NCBI RefSeq assembly: GCF_013408745.1
Contig: NZ_JACCBJ010000001.1
Location: forward strand, 496,001-560,000
Direction of reading: 5' to 3'
Source: Leifsonia soli
Lineage (GTDB): Bacteria > Actinomycetota > Actinomycetes > Actinomycetales > Microbacteriaceae
DNA length: 64,000 bases
In this document: piece after piece, positions 9,060 to 17,763 of the stretch
Layout of the letters: every line of letters begins with the position of its first letter
Position numbering within the stretch: the stretch's first letter is position 1
The notes under the pieces: model-generated
What the model was told of the DNA's origin: nothing
What the model saw: the letters and a program-made list of their open reading frames with translations, nothing else
Database searches by the model: none
Translations under genes and position numbers: made by a program

Positions 9060-10457
9060 ATGGACGTACTCGACTGGCTCGCGGCCGCGCTCGGCGAGGA
9101 GGCCGTCGACGCCGGCGCGCTGACGACCGATCCCGCACTCCTGGATGCCGCCCGCACCGATCGCTCGGGCTGGGTGGCCGATGGGCGCCCGCTCGCCATC
9201 GTGACGGCGCGGACGGTGGAACAGGTCCAGGCCACTCTGCGGGCGGCCAGTGAGTTCCGCGTCCCCGTCGTCCCGCGGGGTGCCGGCACCGGTCTGGCGG
9301 GCGGCGCGAACGGCACCGACGGCTCCATCGTGCTCGACGTGTCCGCCCTGAACCGGATCGTCGAGATCTCGGCCGACGATCAGCTCGCCGTCGTCGAGCC
9401 CGGCGTCGTCAACAGCGACCTCAATGCGGCGCTGGAACCCTACGGCCTCTTCTTCGCGCCCGACCCGGCCAGCAAGGCCGTCTCGACCGTCGGCGGCAAC
9501 ATCGCGACCAACGCAGGCGGGCTGCTCTGCGCGAAGTACGGCGTCACGCGGGAGGCCGTGCTGGGGCTCGACGTGGTGCTCGCGGACGGACGCCTCATCC
9601 ACACCGGGCACCGCACCGTCAAGGGCGTCACCGGCTACGACCTGACGGCGCTCTTCGTCGGCTCGGAGGGGACCCTCGGCGTCATCGTCGGCGCCACGGT
9701 GCGGGCCCAGCCCATCCCGCCGGGCGAGCCGGTGACCCTCGGTGCGCTGTTCTCCGACGTCACGGCGGCGGCGCAGGCCTCCGCGCGGATCACGGCGGCC
9801 CGGCTGCGCCCGGCGGTGATGGAGCTTCTCGACGCCCCGGCGCTGGAGCGCATCGCGGCGTACCTCGGCCCGGCGACGATCGAGGACGCGTTCGGCGCGG
9901 CCGGCGGCGCGGCCTACCTCCTCGTCCAGTTCGACGGCGCGACGGCGGCGGTCGACGCGACGGCCGCGGGCGACCTGCTGGCGGAGACGGGCGGGACGGT
10001 CCGGGTCGCCGCCGACGCCCAGGAGGGGGAGCGGCTGCTGGCGATCCGCCGCGCGTTCCACCCGGCGCTGGCCTCCTCCGGCGAGGTGCTCATCGAAGAC
10101 GTCGCGGTCCCGCGGTCGCGGATGCCCGAGATGTTCGCGGCGATCGAGCGCATCTCCGAGCGGTACGGCATCCCCATCCCCACCGTCGCCCACGCCGGCG
10201 ACGGCAACCTGCACCCGAACTTCGTCTACACGGGCGAAACGGTGCCCGACGCGGTCTGGGATGCGGCGAACGACCTGTTCCGGACCGCCATCGCCCTCGG
10301 CGGGACGCTGACCGGCGAGCACGGCGTCGGCGTCCTCAAGCGGCGCTGGCTCGCGGACGAGATCGGACCGGACTCGTACGAGCTGCAGGTGAAGCTGAAG
10401 TCGGTGTTCGACCCGCTCGGCATCCTCAACCCGGGCAAGGTCTTCGGCGGGGCCTGA
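9060..10457 (+). CDS. FAD-binding oxidase, glycolate/D-lactate dehydrogenase (GlcD) type
   Basis: The 465-residue flavoprotein has a PCMH-type FAD domain ([14 protein letters not shown], then [20 protein letters not shown], and GSEGTLG) followed by the FAD-oxidase C-terminal domain with the substrate-site histidines in [10 protein letters not shown] and TGEHGVG, ending in [12 protein letters not shown]. Such enzymes oxidise D-2-hydroxy acids such as glycolate or D-lactate. No GlcE/GlcF partner is adjacent, so a single-subunit dehydrogenase is likely. TAGCCT lies six bases before the ATG, again a leaderless arrangement. Its promoter region abuts the divergent Ada-AlkA gene. Confidence 0.92.
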   Translation: MDVLDWLAAALGEEAVDAGALTTDPALLDAARTDRSGWVADGRPLAIVTARTVEQVQATLRAASEFRVPVVPRGAGTGLAGGANGTDGSIVLDVSALNRIVEISADDQLAVVEPGVVNSDLNAALEPYGLFFAPDPASKAVSTVGGNIATNAGGLLCAKYGVTREAVLGLDVVLADGRLIHTGHRTVKGVTGYDLTALFVGSEGTLGVIVGATVRAQPIPPGEPVTLGALFSDVTAAAQASARITAARLRPAVMELLDAPALERIAAYLGPATIEDAFGAAGGAAYLLVQFDGATAAVDATAAGDLLAETGGTVRVAADAQEGERLLAIRRAFHPALASSGEVLIEDVAVPRSRMPEMFAAIERISERYGIPIPTVAHAGDGNLHPNFVYTGETVPDAVWDAANDLFRTAIALGGTLTGEHGVGVLKRRWLADEIGPDSYELQVKLKSVFDPLGILNPGKVFGGA

Positions 10458-10479
10458 CGCCCGCACCCGCCGTTAACAG

Positions 10480-10532
10480 ACTCGACCCCCGGTGGTGCGG
10501 CGATGCCTGCAGCGCTCCCGGGGGATCGAGTT
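10480..10532 (+). terminator. Probable terminator of the FAD oxidase gene
   Basis: ACTCGACCCCCGG at 10480-10492 pairs with CCGGGGGATCGAGT at 10518-10531 with one bulged base, and two T residues follow. It lies 23 bp after the stop codon. The large loop makes it a weaker call than the other hairpins. Confidence 0.45.
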
Positions 10533-10640
10533 ATGCGTCAAGGATGCCCCCGGTGCGGTCGGAACGCAACCCCCGATCGCGACTGCGCGGTGAGCGAACG
10601 CGCTTTGACGCGGCACCCCGGCACCGGTTGGATGGGAGGC

Positions 10641-11015
10641 ATGGCAGAGAACACCAACCAGAAGCCGGACGTCGACGCCCCCGAGGGGCCGGCTCCGGAG
10701 ACCCTCGAGATCGTCGACATCGTCGAGGGCACCGGCCCCGAGGCCACCCCCGGCGCGAAGGTCGACGTGCACTACCTCGGCGTCGAGTACGAGACCGGCG
10801 AGGAGTTCGACTCCTCCTGGAGCCGCGGCCAGTCGATCAACTTCCCGCTGAACAACCTCATCAAGGGCTGGCAGGAGGGGATCCCCGGCATGAAGGTCGG
10901 CGGTCGCCGCAAGCTCACCGTCCCGCCGGCGCTCGCGTACGGCCCCGCCGGCGGCGGTCACCCGCTGTCGGGCAAGACCCTGATCTTCGTGATCGACCTG
11001 CTCGGCGTCAGCTGA
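10641..11015 (+). CDS. FKBP-type peptidyl-prolyl cis-trans isomerase
   Basis: This 124-residue single-domain FKBP catalyses proline isomerisation in protein folding. The domain runs from KVDVHYLGVEYETGEEFDSSW to GKTLIFVIDLLGV and keeps the hydrophobic pocket residues (VDVHYLGV, EFDSSW, PPALAYG). There is no signal peptide, so it is cytoplasmic. The ATG at 10641 is chosen because the FKBP fold begins soon after and TTGGAT lies seven bases upstream. GGGAGG is present but almost touches the ATG. A strong terminator follows, so it is monocistronic. Confidence 0.93.
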   Translation: MAENTNQKPDVDAPEGPAPETLEIVDIVEGTGPEATPGAKVDVHYLGVEYETGEEFDSSWSRGQSINFPLNNLIKGWQEGIPGMKVGGRRKLTVPPALAYGPAGGGHPLSGKTLIFVIDLLGVS

Positions 11016-11043
11016 CCTCGGCCGACTCCGAACCGCTCGTCGG

Positions 11044-11089
11044 AAACGGAGGGGATCCCGGCAACGGCCGTGGCGATCCCCTCCGTTTT
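11044..11089 (+). terminator. Intrinsic terminator after the FKBP gene
   Basis: AAACGGAGGGGATC at 11044-11057 pairs perfectly with GATCCCCTCCGTTT at 11075-11088, a 14-bp stem with a 17-base loop ending in a T-run. It lies 28 bp beyond the stop and can also serve the convergent gene at 11145. Confidence 0.88.
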
Positions 11090-11144
11090 CTGCGTCTCGG
11101 GGTGCTCAGCGGGTGAATCTCCTCCCTTTCGCGCGAGCGGCGGA

Positions 11145-11585
11145 TCAGAGGGCGGGCGGCTGCATCCGGGTCGGGATGGCGATGCGGTTCCAGATGTTGA
11201 TGGTCGCGATGGCGAGCAGCACGTTCGCCAGGCCCTCCTCGCCGAACTCGTCGAGCGCTCGCTGGTAGAGATCGTCGGGCACGCCGTCCTCGTGGATGAG
11301 CGTCACGGCCTCGGTGAGCTCGAGCGCGACGCGCTCGCGGTCGGTGAACCACGGCGACTCGCGCCAGGCCGAGACCGCGAAGACCTTGCGGAGCGGGACG
11401 CCGCGTCCCTGCAGATCGACCGAGTGCATGTCGACGCAGTAGGTGCAGCCGTTGATCTGCGAGGCGCGGAGCTTGATGAGGTCGCCGAGGGGCTCCTCGA
11501 CCTTTCCGCCAACGTAGCCGTCGAGGTTGATGACCTTGCGGTAGCCCTCGGGGACGATGGTGGGGAGTTGGATGCGTTCTGTCAT
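11145..11585 (-). CDS. Carboxymuconolactone decarboxylase / AhpD-like family protein
   Basis: The 146-residue all-helical protein carries the AhpD-like redox motif in NGCTYCVDMHSVD (about residues 46-58), with CxxC followed by the histidine. Members with this CxxC...H set act as peroxidase-linked or general alkylhydroperoxidase-type proteins rather than true decarboxylases, although the substrate is unknown. The ATG at 11585 is supported by the minus-strand TAGCGT seven bases upstream and by GGAGG between them. It is divergent from the MocR regulator, whose direct-repeat site lies between the two genes, so it is the most likely target of that regulator. Confidence 0.88.
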   Translation of the reverse strand: MTERIQLPTIVPEGYRKVINLDGYVGGKVEEPLGDLIKLRASQINGCTYCVDMHSVDLQGRGVPLRKVFAVSAWRESPWFTDRERVALELTEAVTLIHEDGVPDDLYQRALDEFGEEGLANVLLAIATINIWNRIAIPTRMQPPAL

Positions 11586-11626
11586 GTCCTCCACGCTAGG
11601 AACCGGATTGGCTGTGGGTAAGATCC

Positions 11627-11646
11627 ATTCCGATCGATTCCGATCA
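11627..11646. promoter_or_regulatory. Tandem 10-bp direct repeat, probable MocR operator
   Basis: ATTCCGATCG at 11627-11636 is followed directly by ATTCCGATCA at 11637-11646, so identical nonamers are spaced one helical turn apart. The block lies in the 89-bp gap between the divergent AhpD-like and MocR genes. A TAAGAT box at 11619-11624 would place the regulator's own transcription start inside the repeats. MocR proteins such as PdxR are known to bind direct repeats in the gap with their divergent target. Confidence 0.6.
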
Positions 11647-11674
11647 GGCCATTCGTCGAGCCCCGGAGGGCATC

Positions 11675-13165
11675 CTGGAACTGCATGTCGCGATCGGCGG
11701 GCGGGGCGACCGCGCGGACCGCATCTACCGCCAGCTGCGCGACGCGGTCGTGGACGGCCGGCTGCGCCGCGGAGAGAAACTGCCGGCGACGCGCGAGCTC
11801 GCCGAGCGGCTCCAGGTCTCCCGCTCGACCGTCGCGACCGCGTACGAACGGCTGACCGCCGAGGGGTACCTGGCCGCGCGGGTGGGTGCCGGGACATTCG
11901 TCGCCTACACCGGTGCGCCGGGAGGCGCGGGGGCCGCATCCCGCCGCTCTCCGTCCGGGGTCGCCCGGCCCGGCGCCACCCGGCCCGGCGCCGCCCGGCC
12001 GAACGCGACCTGGAGCTACCTCGACGACCCGCTGTGGACCGAGCCGCGCCCGATCGCCTACGACTTCAGCGTCGGGGCGCCCGATCCCGCCCTCTTCCCG
12101 CTGGAGACCTGGCGCCCCTACGTCACGGCCGAGCTCCGCGGCGGCTTCGCGCGCTCGGCCCTCTACGCCGACCCGGGCGGCGTCGAGCGGCTGCGCGAGG
12201 GGATCGCGCGCCACCTCGCCCTCGCGCGGTCGGTGGACGCCGGGCCGGGCGACGTGCTGGTGACCAACGGCGCCCAGCAGGCGTTCGACCTGCTCGCCCG
12301 GGTGCTGCTGACCCCGGGCGACACCGTGGTCGTCGAGGACCCCGGCTATCCGCCCGTCCGCCAGCTGTTCGAGACGACGGGGGCCCTCGTCGTCCCGGTG
12401 CCGGTCGACGAGTTCGGGCTCCGCGTCGACCTGCTTCCGCCGGCGCGGCTGCTGTACGTGACGCCGTCGCACCAGTTCCCGCTCGGCGGTGTGCTCCCGC
12501 TCGAGCGTCGGGTCGCCCTGCTGGAGTGGGCGGCCCGCAACGACGCCGTCGTCATCGAGGACGACTACGACAGCGAGTACCGGTTCGGTGCGCGGCCGCT
12601 CGACCCGTTGCAGCGACTGGATGCGGACGGCCGCGTCGTCTACGTCGGCACGTTCTCCAAGACGATGGCACCGGCGCTGCGGCTTGGCTTCGTCGTCGCG
12701 CCGCCGAGCCTCCTGCCCGCGCTGCGGCACGCGAAACGGCTGAGCGACTGGCACAACGACGTGGTCACGCAACGGGCGATGGCGCGATTCCTCGACTCGG
12801 GCGGGTTCGCGCGGCACGTCCGGTCGGCGACCCGCGTCTACGAGCAGCGGCATGCGGAGCTGGTCCGTGCCGCGGGGGAGCTGCTGCCGGGCCTCCGCCT
12901 CGTCCCGTCCGTCGCCGGCCTCCATCTCGCGCTGCTCGCGGACGGCGCGGACGGCGACATCGACGGCCGCCGCGTCGCCGATCGGGCCGCGGTCGCCGGC
13001 GTCGCGGTGCAGCCGGTGTCGCGGTTCCGCGTCGGCGCCGGGCCGGACGGCCTGCTGCTCGGCTTCGGCGGCATCCCGGCCGAGCAGATCCCGGACGGGC
13101 TGCGCACGCTCGCGCAGGCCGTGGAGCGCGTGCGGGCCTCGTCGCCGGGCGAAGCGGTGCCATGA
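11675..13165 (+). CDS. MocR/PdxR-type transcriptional regulator (GntR helix-turn-helix plus aminotransferase domain)
   Basis: The N-terminal winged helix (IYRQLRDAVVDGRLRRGEKLP... SRSTVATAYERL) is joined by a Gly/Arg/Pro linker with ARPGATRPGAARP repeats to a fold-type I aminotransferase domain. That domain has the Schiff-base lysine in TFSKTMAPALRLGF (about Lys329), EDDYDSEYR and the phosphate-binding NGAQQAFDL. It should sense PLP or a related amine. The first ATG/GTG/TTG in frame is the GTG at 11750, which would remove the first DNA-binding helix. GGAGGG at 11665-11670 points to a CTG at 11675 (or 11681) as the real start. It is followed 7 bp later by a TetR gene. Confidence 0.88.
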   Translation: MELHVAIGGRGDRADRIYRQLRDAVVDGRLRRGEKLPATRELAERLQVSRSTVATAYERLTAEGYLAARVGAGTFVAYTGAPGGAGAASRRSPSGVARPGATRPGAARPNATWSYLDDPLWTEPRPIAYDFSVGAPDPALFPLETWRPYVTAELRGGFARSALYADPGGVERLREGIARHLALARSVDAGPGDVLVTNGAQQAFDLLARVLLTPGDTVVVEDPGYPPVRQLFETTGALVVPVPVDEFGLRVDLLPPARLLYVTPSHQFPLGGVLPLERRVALLEWAARNDAVVIEDDYDSEYRFGARPLDPLQRLDADGRVVYVGTFSKTMAPALRLGFVVAPPSLLPALRHAKRLSDWHNDVVTQRAMARFLDSGGFARHVRSATRVYEQRHAELVRAAGELLPGLRLVPSVAGLHLALLADGADGDIDGRRVADRAAVAGVAVQPVSRFRVGAGPDGLLLGFGGIPAEQIPDGLRTLAQAVERVRASSPGEAVP

Positions 13166-13172
13166 TCGGAGC

Positions 13173-13769
13173 ATGACCTCGCCCGATGCGCCACCGCCGC
13201 GCCGTCGCGGACGCCCGGCCGATGTCGATCCAGAGTCGGTGGCCCTCCTGGCGCTCCGCCGCTTCGACGAGCACGGGTACGAGCAGACGACGATGGACGA
13301 CATCGCGCGGCTCGCCGGCATCGGGCGGAGGACGCTGTTCCGCTACTTCCCGAGCAAGCCCGACCTGGTCTGGGGCGGTGTCGAACCGGTGGTCGGTCGG
13401 ATGCGCGCGGTGCTCGACGCCGCGGGGGACGACGAGCCGCTGCGCGAGGTGCTCGCGCGCGCGGCGACCGAGTCGCTGACGCTGACGCCGGAGGCGGAGG
13501 AGGCCACGCGGCGCCGCATGGCGCTCATGGGGACGCATCCCGCCCTGGTCGGGTTCGGCCTCACCGCCATCGCCGCGAACCGCGGCATCCTCGTCGGCTT
13601 CCTCGCCCGCCGCCTCGGGGCCGACCCCGACGCACTGCGCGTGCAGGTGCTCGCGGACGCGATCGGCTCGGCCGACTTCTCCGCGCTGCTGTGGTGGGCG
13701 CGCCACGACGACGGACCGCCCGGGCCGGTCGTGGTCGCCGCGATGGACGAGGTGCTGCGCGGCGTCTGA
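13173..13769 (+). CDS. TetR-family transcriptional regulator
   Basis: The 198-residue protein has a TetR helix-turn-helix at residues 20-70 (QTTMDDIARLAGIGRRTLFRYFPSKPDLVWGG) after a basic PRRRGRP arm. The ligand-binding half is helical and not conserved enough to name an effector. The GIGRRTLFRYFPSK variant is the one seen in MftR-like regulators, but no mycofactocin gene is nearby. It starts 7 bp after the MocR stop, with GGAG just upstream, and so is probably co-transcribed with it. Confidence 0.88.
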   Translation: MTSPDAPPPRRRGRPADVDPESVALLALRRFDEHGYEQTTMDDIARLAGIGRRTLFRYFPSKPDLVWGGVEPVVGRMRAVLDAAGDDEPLREVLARAATESLTLTPEAEEATRRRMALMGTHPALVGFGLTAIAANRGILVGFLARRLGADPDALRVQVLADAIGSADFSALLWWARHDDGPPGPVVVAAMDEVLRGV

Positions 13770-13846
13770 GCCGCATCCTGCTGTTCGGCCGCACCGCGTC
13801 CGATCCGCTCTCGCCGCCCTGGGCGGCGGCGAGTAGCGTGAGGCCC

Positions 13847-14614
13847 ATGCCGATCGAAGACGTATTCCCGCAGGGCACGCCGGTCTGGGTCGACCTCCAG
13901 AGCCCGGACCAGCCCGCCGCCGCCACCTACTACCGGTCGCTGTTCGGCTGGGACGTCTCTGCCCCGTCGGCCGAGTCCGGCGGGTTCTCGCTCGCCCGCA
14001 CCCGCGGCGTCCCTGTCGCCGCGCTGGGACCGCTGCCGTCGGACGATGTCCCGACGATGTGGACGGTCTACTTCTCCGTCGACGACCTGACCGCAGCGGC
14101 GGAGACGGTCACCACTGCGGGAGGGACGGTGCTGCTGGAGCCGGGCGAGCCGGTCGCCGGCATCCGGCTCGCCATCGTCTCCGACCCGGCCGGCGCTGTG
14201 TTCGGTCTCTGGCAGCGGAAGGAGCAGGGCGACCCCTGGCTGCGCGACGAGCCCGGCGCGGTGGACTGGCTGGAGCTGGTGGCCGCCGATCCGGCGTCGA
14301 CGTTCCCGTTCTACGAGTCGGTGCTCGGCGTCGGCATCAGCGAGATGCGGGTGGGCGACGAGCCCTACGGGCTCTTCGACGTCGGCGAGACCAGCGTTGC
14401 GGGGGCCTACCGGTCGGACGGCGCCGAACCCGCGCACTGGCTCGTCTATTTCAACGTCGCCGACCTGGATGCGGCGATCGTGCGCGCGACGGAGCTCGGC
14501 GGCACGCTGCGCACCGAGCCGCTCTCCGCTCCCGGTGTCGGCCGGTGGGCCGAGATCGTCGATCCGCAGGGCGCCGGATTCGCCCTCCTCGAGCCGGAAC
14601 CCGAGCCCTCCTGA
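13847..14614 (+). CDS. Two-domain VOC (glyoxalase/bleomycin-resistance) family protein
   Basis: The 255-residue protein contains two vicinal-oxygen-chelate repeats, about residues 5-125 and 135-252. Each has the [24 protein letters not shown] or [24 protein letters not shown] entry and a GAVFGLW or [10 protein letters not shown] exit. Relatives range from dioxygenases and glyoxalases to drug-binding proteins, and this one is closest in layout to uncharacterised actinobacterial glyoxalase-like proteins. TAGCGT is seven bases before the ATG. The gap to the TetR gene contains a GC-rich hairpin, so it is probably transcribed separately. Confidence 0.88.
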   Translation: MPIEDVFPQGTPVWVDLQSPDQPAAATYYRSLFGWDVSAPSAESGGFSLARTRGVPVAALGPLPSDDVPTMWTVYFSVDDLTAAAETVTTAGGTVLLEPGEPVAGIRLAIVSDPAGAVFGLWQRKEQGDPWLRDEPGAVDWLELVAADPASTFPFYESVLGVGISEMRVGDEPYGLFDVGETSVAGAYRSDGAEPAHWLVYFNVADLDAAIVRATELGGTLRTEPLSAPGVGRWAEIVDPQGAGFALLEPEPEPS

Positions 14615-14747
14615 GGAGCGGCCGCGGGGCGGGGATGCTCTGGATGCTCTGGTAGACTCTTCCAGTTGCCGTCTAACGGCCGCGGATCAAGAGAGCCCAG
14701 GCATACGGCCCCGGGCACCGCGCAACGAGCAGAAAGGGGATCCCTCT

Positions 14748-15017
14748 ATGGCGCTGGATGCAGACACCAAGAAGGCGATCATCGAAGAGTACGCGACCCA
14801 CCCCGGTGACACCGGATCCCCCGAGGTCCAGGTCGCGATCCTGACCAAGCGGATCAAGGATCTCACCGAGCACCTCAAGGAGCACAAGCACGACCACCAC
14901 TCGCGTCGTGGCCTGCTCCTCCTGGTCGGTCAGCGTCGCCGTCTCCTCGGCTACCTGTCGGACATCGACATCAACCGCTACCGATCGCTGATCGAGCGCC
15001 TCGGTCTTCGTCGATAA
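14748..15017 (+). CDS. rpsO: 30S ribosomal protein S15
   Basis: The 89-residue protein is full-length S15. The entry [22 protein letters not shown], the HHSRRGLL block and the C-terminal [10 protein letters not shown] are all present. It binds 16S rRNA in the central domain of the 30S subunit. The ATG has AAAGGGGA eight bases upstream. Its 133-bp leader starts with a TAGACT box at 14653 and could carry an S15-binding structure for autoregulation, as in other bacteria, though I cannot identify one. In many bacteria pnp follows directly, but here three unrelated genes lie between. Confidence 0.97.
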   Translation: MALDADTKKAIIEEYATHPGDTGSPEVQVAILTKRIKDLTEHLKEHKHDHHSRRGLLLLVGQRRRLLGYLSDIDINRYRSLIERLGLRR

Positions 15018-15065
15018 CCGCAGCCGGAAGCCGGCGTCTTCGACAGACACCGCGAACTTCTTCAC

Positions 15066-15099
15066 AACGGGCCGTCACCTTCGGGTGGCGGCCCGTTCT
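15066..15099 (+). terminator. Terminator of rpsO
   Basis: AACGGGCCGTCACC at 15066-15079 and GGTGGCGGCCCGTT at 15084-15097 form a 14-bp stem with a single G-T wobble around the stable TTCG tetraloop. It lies 48 bp after the rpsO stop. Confidence 0.88.
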
Positions 15100-15116
15100 G
15101 CGTGTGGTCGTACGGG

Positions 15117-15284
15117 TCAGCGGTGCTCGGGGTCCGCTCCCGGCCGGACCTTCGCGTCATCGCGCACGTCGATCCGGCGACGGCCCTCCGAGCCTTCGCT
15201 GACCTCGATGCGCGGGTCGGCATCGCTCTCGTCGGCGGCGGGAGCGGTCGTCAGCTGGTCGGCGCGTTCGTCTCGGTGGCTCAT
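15117..15284 (-). CDS. Small hydrophilic hypothetical protein, 55 residues
   Basis: The protein is very polar and charged (MSHRDERADQL ... DDAKVRPGADPEHR), with no membrane segment, no cysteine and no known motif, and is probably disordered. The ATG at 15284 has GGGAGAG about seven bases upstream. It sits between the rpsO terminator and the end of ltrA on the same strand as ltrA, 77 bp downstream, and could be co-transcribed with it. Coding-type third-position GC continues through it, but this is a modest call. Confidence 0.5.
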   Translation of the reverse strand: MSHRDERADQLTTAPAADESDADPRIEVSEGSEGRRRIDVRDDAKVRPGADPEHR

Positions 15285-15361
15285 CCCACGACTCTCCCGC
15301 GCCGCTCCCTCACCCGCAAGGCCCCCTCCAGGCCGAAGATTTGCGCCAAATATGCCGACGT

Positions 15362-16555
15362 TCAGTCGCGGGGTTCGGGAGGTGTGCGCGCGGCGAGCGA
15401 ACGGTCCAGGAGGGTGAACGCGACGAGCGCGGCGGCGACGAGCGCGATCCCGATCGTCACTCCGACCAGGCCGATCGCCGGCGACGCCAGCGGCAGGAGC
15501 AGCACGAGCGCGATCGCGACGAACGTCTTCAGCGGCCGGATGACCACCTCCGGCACCAGGGGAGCGTGCAGCACGTAGAGCATCAGCAGGAACACGGCGA
15601 CGGGGACAGCGATGGCGTACTCGACCGCGGTGTTCGACGCCTCCGAGTGCGCCGCGCCGGCCTGCACCGCCACCTCCAGCCCGGCACCGAGGGCCGCCAG
15701 CGACGCGAACACGAAGTAGTGGCCGTAGCCCCAGTAGAACGAGCGGTTGCGGTGCGAGCGCAGCCCCTCGCCCGCCGGCTCCAGGAAGTACAGCCACCAC
15801 AGGGCGAACAGCAGCACGAGCGCCGCCACCGCTATCCACACCAGCGCCGCGGAGAAGCCGGACTGGGCGAGCGCGTTCTGCACCCCGATCGCCGAGGCCG
15901 ACACCGACTCGCCGAGCACGATGATCGTGAACAGCCCGTACCGCTCGGCGATGTGGTGCGGATGCCAGCTCGTCATCCCGGGGCGCTCCGCCCACAGCGG
16001 CACTGCCAGTTCGAGCAGCGCGCCGAGCACGAACGTCGCGACCGCGAGCTGGCTCGGCAGGAAGCCCCAGGCCACCCACAGCACCTGCACCGCCGAGACG
16101 CCCACCGCGTAGCGGATCGCGGTCTTCCGGCCCTCCGGAAACTCGACGGCCGCCCGCACCCATTGCGCGACCAGCGCGAAGCGCATGATCAGGTAGCCGA
16201 CGATGATGGCCGTGAAGTTCTCGTGCTCGAACGCCGCGGGGACGCCGGCCGCGAGCACCAGGACTCCGCCCATCTGCACGAGGGTCATCAGCCGGTAGGG
16301 CACGTCGTCGGTGTCGTAGGCCGAGGCGAACCAGGTGAAATTCATCCACGCCCACCAGATGGCGAAGAACACCATCAGGTAGAACGGCAGGTGGGCGAGG
16401 ATTGTCCCCGTCTCGCCCGCGTGCGCCAGCTGCCCGGCCACCTGAGCGATGGCGACGACGAAGGTCAGGTCGAACAGCAGCTCGAGCGGGCTGGACACCC
16501 GGTGTCGTTCGTCGGTGGAGCGGCCGGTCATCCGGATGCGGAAGGCACTGGTCAT
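15362..16555 (-). CDS. LtrA (low temperature requirement A) family membrane protein
   Basis: The 397-residue protein opens with the LtrA signature RVSSPLELLFDLTFVVAIAQ at about residues 19-38 and then has roughly ten hydrophobic segments. The family is named after a Listeria locus needed for growth at low temperature, but its biochemical role is not known. The ATG at 16555 is preferred because the minus-strand TATGCT lies seven bases upstream. It is divergent from the VanZ gene, with only 18 bp between the start codons, so the two promoters must reach into each other's coding region. Confidence 0.88.
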   Translation of the reverse strand: MTSAFRIRMTGRSTDERHRVSSPLELLFDLTFVVAIAQVAGQLAHAGETGTILAHLPFYLMVFFAIWWAWMNFTWFASAYDTDDVPYRLMTLVQMGGVLVLAAGVPAAFEHENFTAIIVGYLIMRFALVAQWVRAAVEFPEGRKTAIRYAVGVSAVQVLWVAWGFLPSQLAVATFVLGALLELAVPLWAERPGMTSWHPHHIAERYGLFTIIVLGESVSASAIGVQNALAQSGFSAALVWIAVAALVLLFALWWLYFLEPAGEGLRSHRNRSFYWGYGHYFVFASLAALGAGLEVAVQAGAAHSEASNTAVEYAIAVPVAVFLLMLYVLHAPLVPEVVIRPLKTFVAIALVLLLPLASPAIGLVGVTIGIALVAAALVAFTLLDRSLAARTPPEPRD

Positions 16556-16573
16556 GTGCGCCAGCATAGGAGG

Positions 16574-17008
16574 ATGCGCCGCCGTCCCGTGCTCCCCGCC
16601 GTGATCGCCGTCTACCTGGCGGCCGTCGCGTGGATCACGCTGAACCCGGCGCCGGGGAACCCCGCAGGCAACCCCCTCCTGCGGTCTCTGCTGCGGGCGG
16701 TGTCGGCGGTTCCCGGCCTCGGCTGGGTGGACTACGCGGCGGCGGAGTTCTCGGCCAATGTGCTGATGTTCGTGCCGATGGGTCTGCTGTTCACGCTCCT
16801 GCTCGGCCGCTGGCGCTGGTGGCTGGCGGTGACGATCGGCATCGGAGCCACCCTCATCATCGAGTTCGTCCAGCTGTTCCTCCCGGCACGGTTCAGCGAC
16901 CCGAGCGACCTGCTCGCGAACACGCTCGGGACGCTCGTGGGCGTCGGGATCGCGTTCCTCCTTCCCGCAGCCAGGGACGGACGTAGGGTGGCCGCGTGGA
17001 GACGGTGA
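16574..17008 (+). CDS. VanZ-family membrane protein
   Basis: The 144-residue protein has four predicted membrane segments. The first is YLAAVAWITLNP, and the VanZ hallmark FSANVLMFVPMGLLFTLLLGRW...IEFVQLFLPARFSDPSDLLANTLGTLVG follows. VanZ relatives give low-level teicoplanin resistance in enterococci, but most members are uncharacterised envelope proteins. AGGAGG touches the ATG, so another mode of initiation may apply. The stop overlaps the start of the fructosamine-kinase-like gene by 13 bp, which points to translational coupling. Confidence 0.87.
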   Translation: MRRRPVLPAVIAVYLAAVAWITLNPAPGNPAGNPLLRSLLRAVSAVPGLGWVDYAAAEFSANVLMFVPMGLLFTLLLGRWRWWLAVTIGIGATLIIEFVQLFLPARFSDPSDLLANTLGTLVGVGIAFLLPAARDGRRVAAWRR

Positions 17009-17763
17009 CGAAGGAGCGGGCGGACGCGCCCGCCGGATTCTTCGAGGCGGAGGCCGCCGGGCTCCGCTGGCTCGGGGAGCCGGAGACGTCCGGGGGAGCG
17101 CGCGTGGTGCGCGTCGCGTCGGTTCGCCCCGGGCGGATCGAGCTGGAGCGGATCCGCGAGACACGGGCGAGCGCGGAGGCCGCCCGCGCCTTCGGTGCGG
17201 CGCTCGCCGTGACGCACGCGGCCGGTGCTCCCGCGTTCGGCGCGCCGCCGGACGGCTGGGACGGCCCGCTCTTCATCGGCAAGCGCCCCCTCCGGATCGC
17301 GCACGAGGCGAGCTGGGGCCGGTTCTACGCTCGCGACCGGGTGCGGCCGTACCTCGAGATCGCGGTGGATGCGGGGAGCGTCACCGCCGACCAGCTGCCG
17401 GTGATCCGGGAGGCCGTCGATCGCGTGGAGTCGGGGGAGTTCGACGACGACGAGCCGCCTGCGCGCATCCACGGCGGCCTGTGGACCGGCAACCTGCTCT
17501 GGGACGCCCGCGGCGGCGTGCTGATCGACCCGGCGGCGCACGGCGGTCACCGCGAGACCGACCTCGCGATGCTCGCCCTCTTCGGCGCTCCGCACCTCGA
17601 CGAGCTCGTCGCCGGCTACGACGCCGCCCGGCCGCTGCGCCCGGGGTGGCGCGACCGCGTCCCACTCCACCAGCTGCACCCGCTGGCCGTGCACGCCGCC
17701 AGCTACGGGCCGTCGTACGGCCGGGCGCTCACCGACGCGGCGCGCGCGACGCTCGCGCTCTGA
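16996..17763 (+). CDS. Fructosamine kinase family protein with altered catalytic motif
   Basis: The 255-residue protein has the fructosamine-3-kinase fold, with FFEAEAAGLRWL near the N-terminus and LIDPAAHGGHRETDLAMLALFG, the segment most typical of the family, at about residues 175-195. Active relatives phosphorylate sugar adducts on lysines for protein deglycation. The catalytic loop here reads HGGLWTGN, while the family has HGDLWxGN, so the aspartate that acts as base is a glycine (about residue 161). The DFG-equivalent aspartate in LIDPAAHGG is kept. It overlaps the VanZ gene by 13 bp and may be catalytically impaired. Confidence 0.85.
   Translation: METVTKERADAPAGFFEAEAAGLRWLGEPETSGGARVVRVASVRPGRIELERIRETRASAEAARAFGAALAVTHAAGAPAFGAPPDGWDGPLFIGKRPLRIAHEASWGRFYARDRVRPYLEIAVDAGSVTADQLPVIREAVDRVESGEFDDDEPPARIHGGLWTGNLLWDARGGVLIDPAAHGGHRETDLAMLALFGAPHLDELVAGYDAARPLRPGWRDRVPLHQLHPLAVHAASYGPSYGRALTDAARATLAL

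Noticed and set aside
8967..10466. Long minus-strand open frame that would extend Ada-AlkA to over 1000 residues
   Set aside because: The added part is Arg/Asp/His-rich antisense of the FAD oxidase. The Ada domain begins right after the ATG at 8966, and very GC-rich DNA keeps such shadow frames open.
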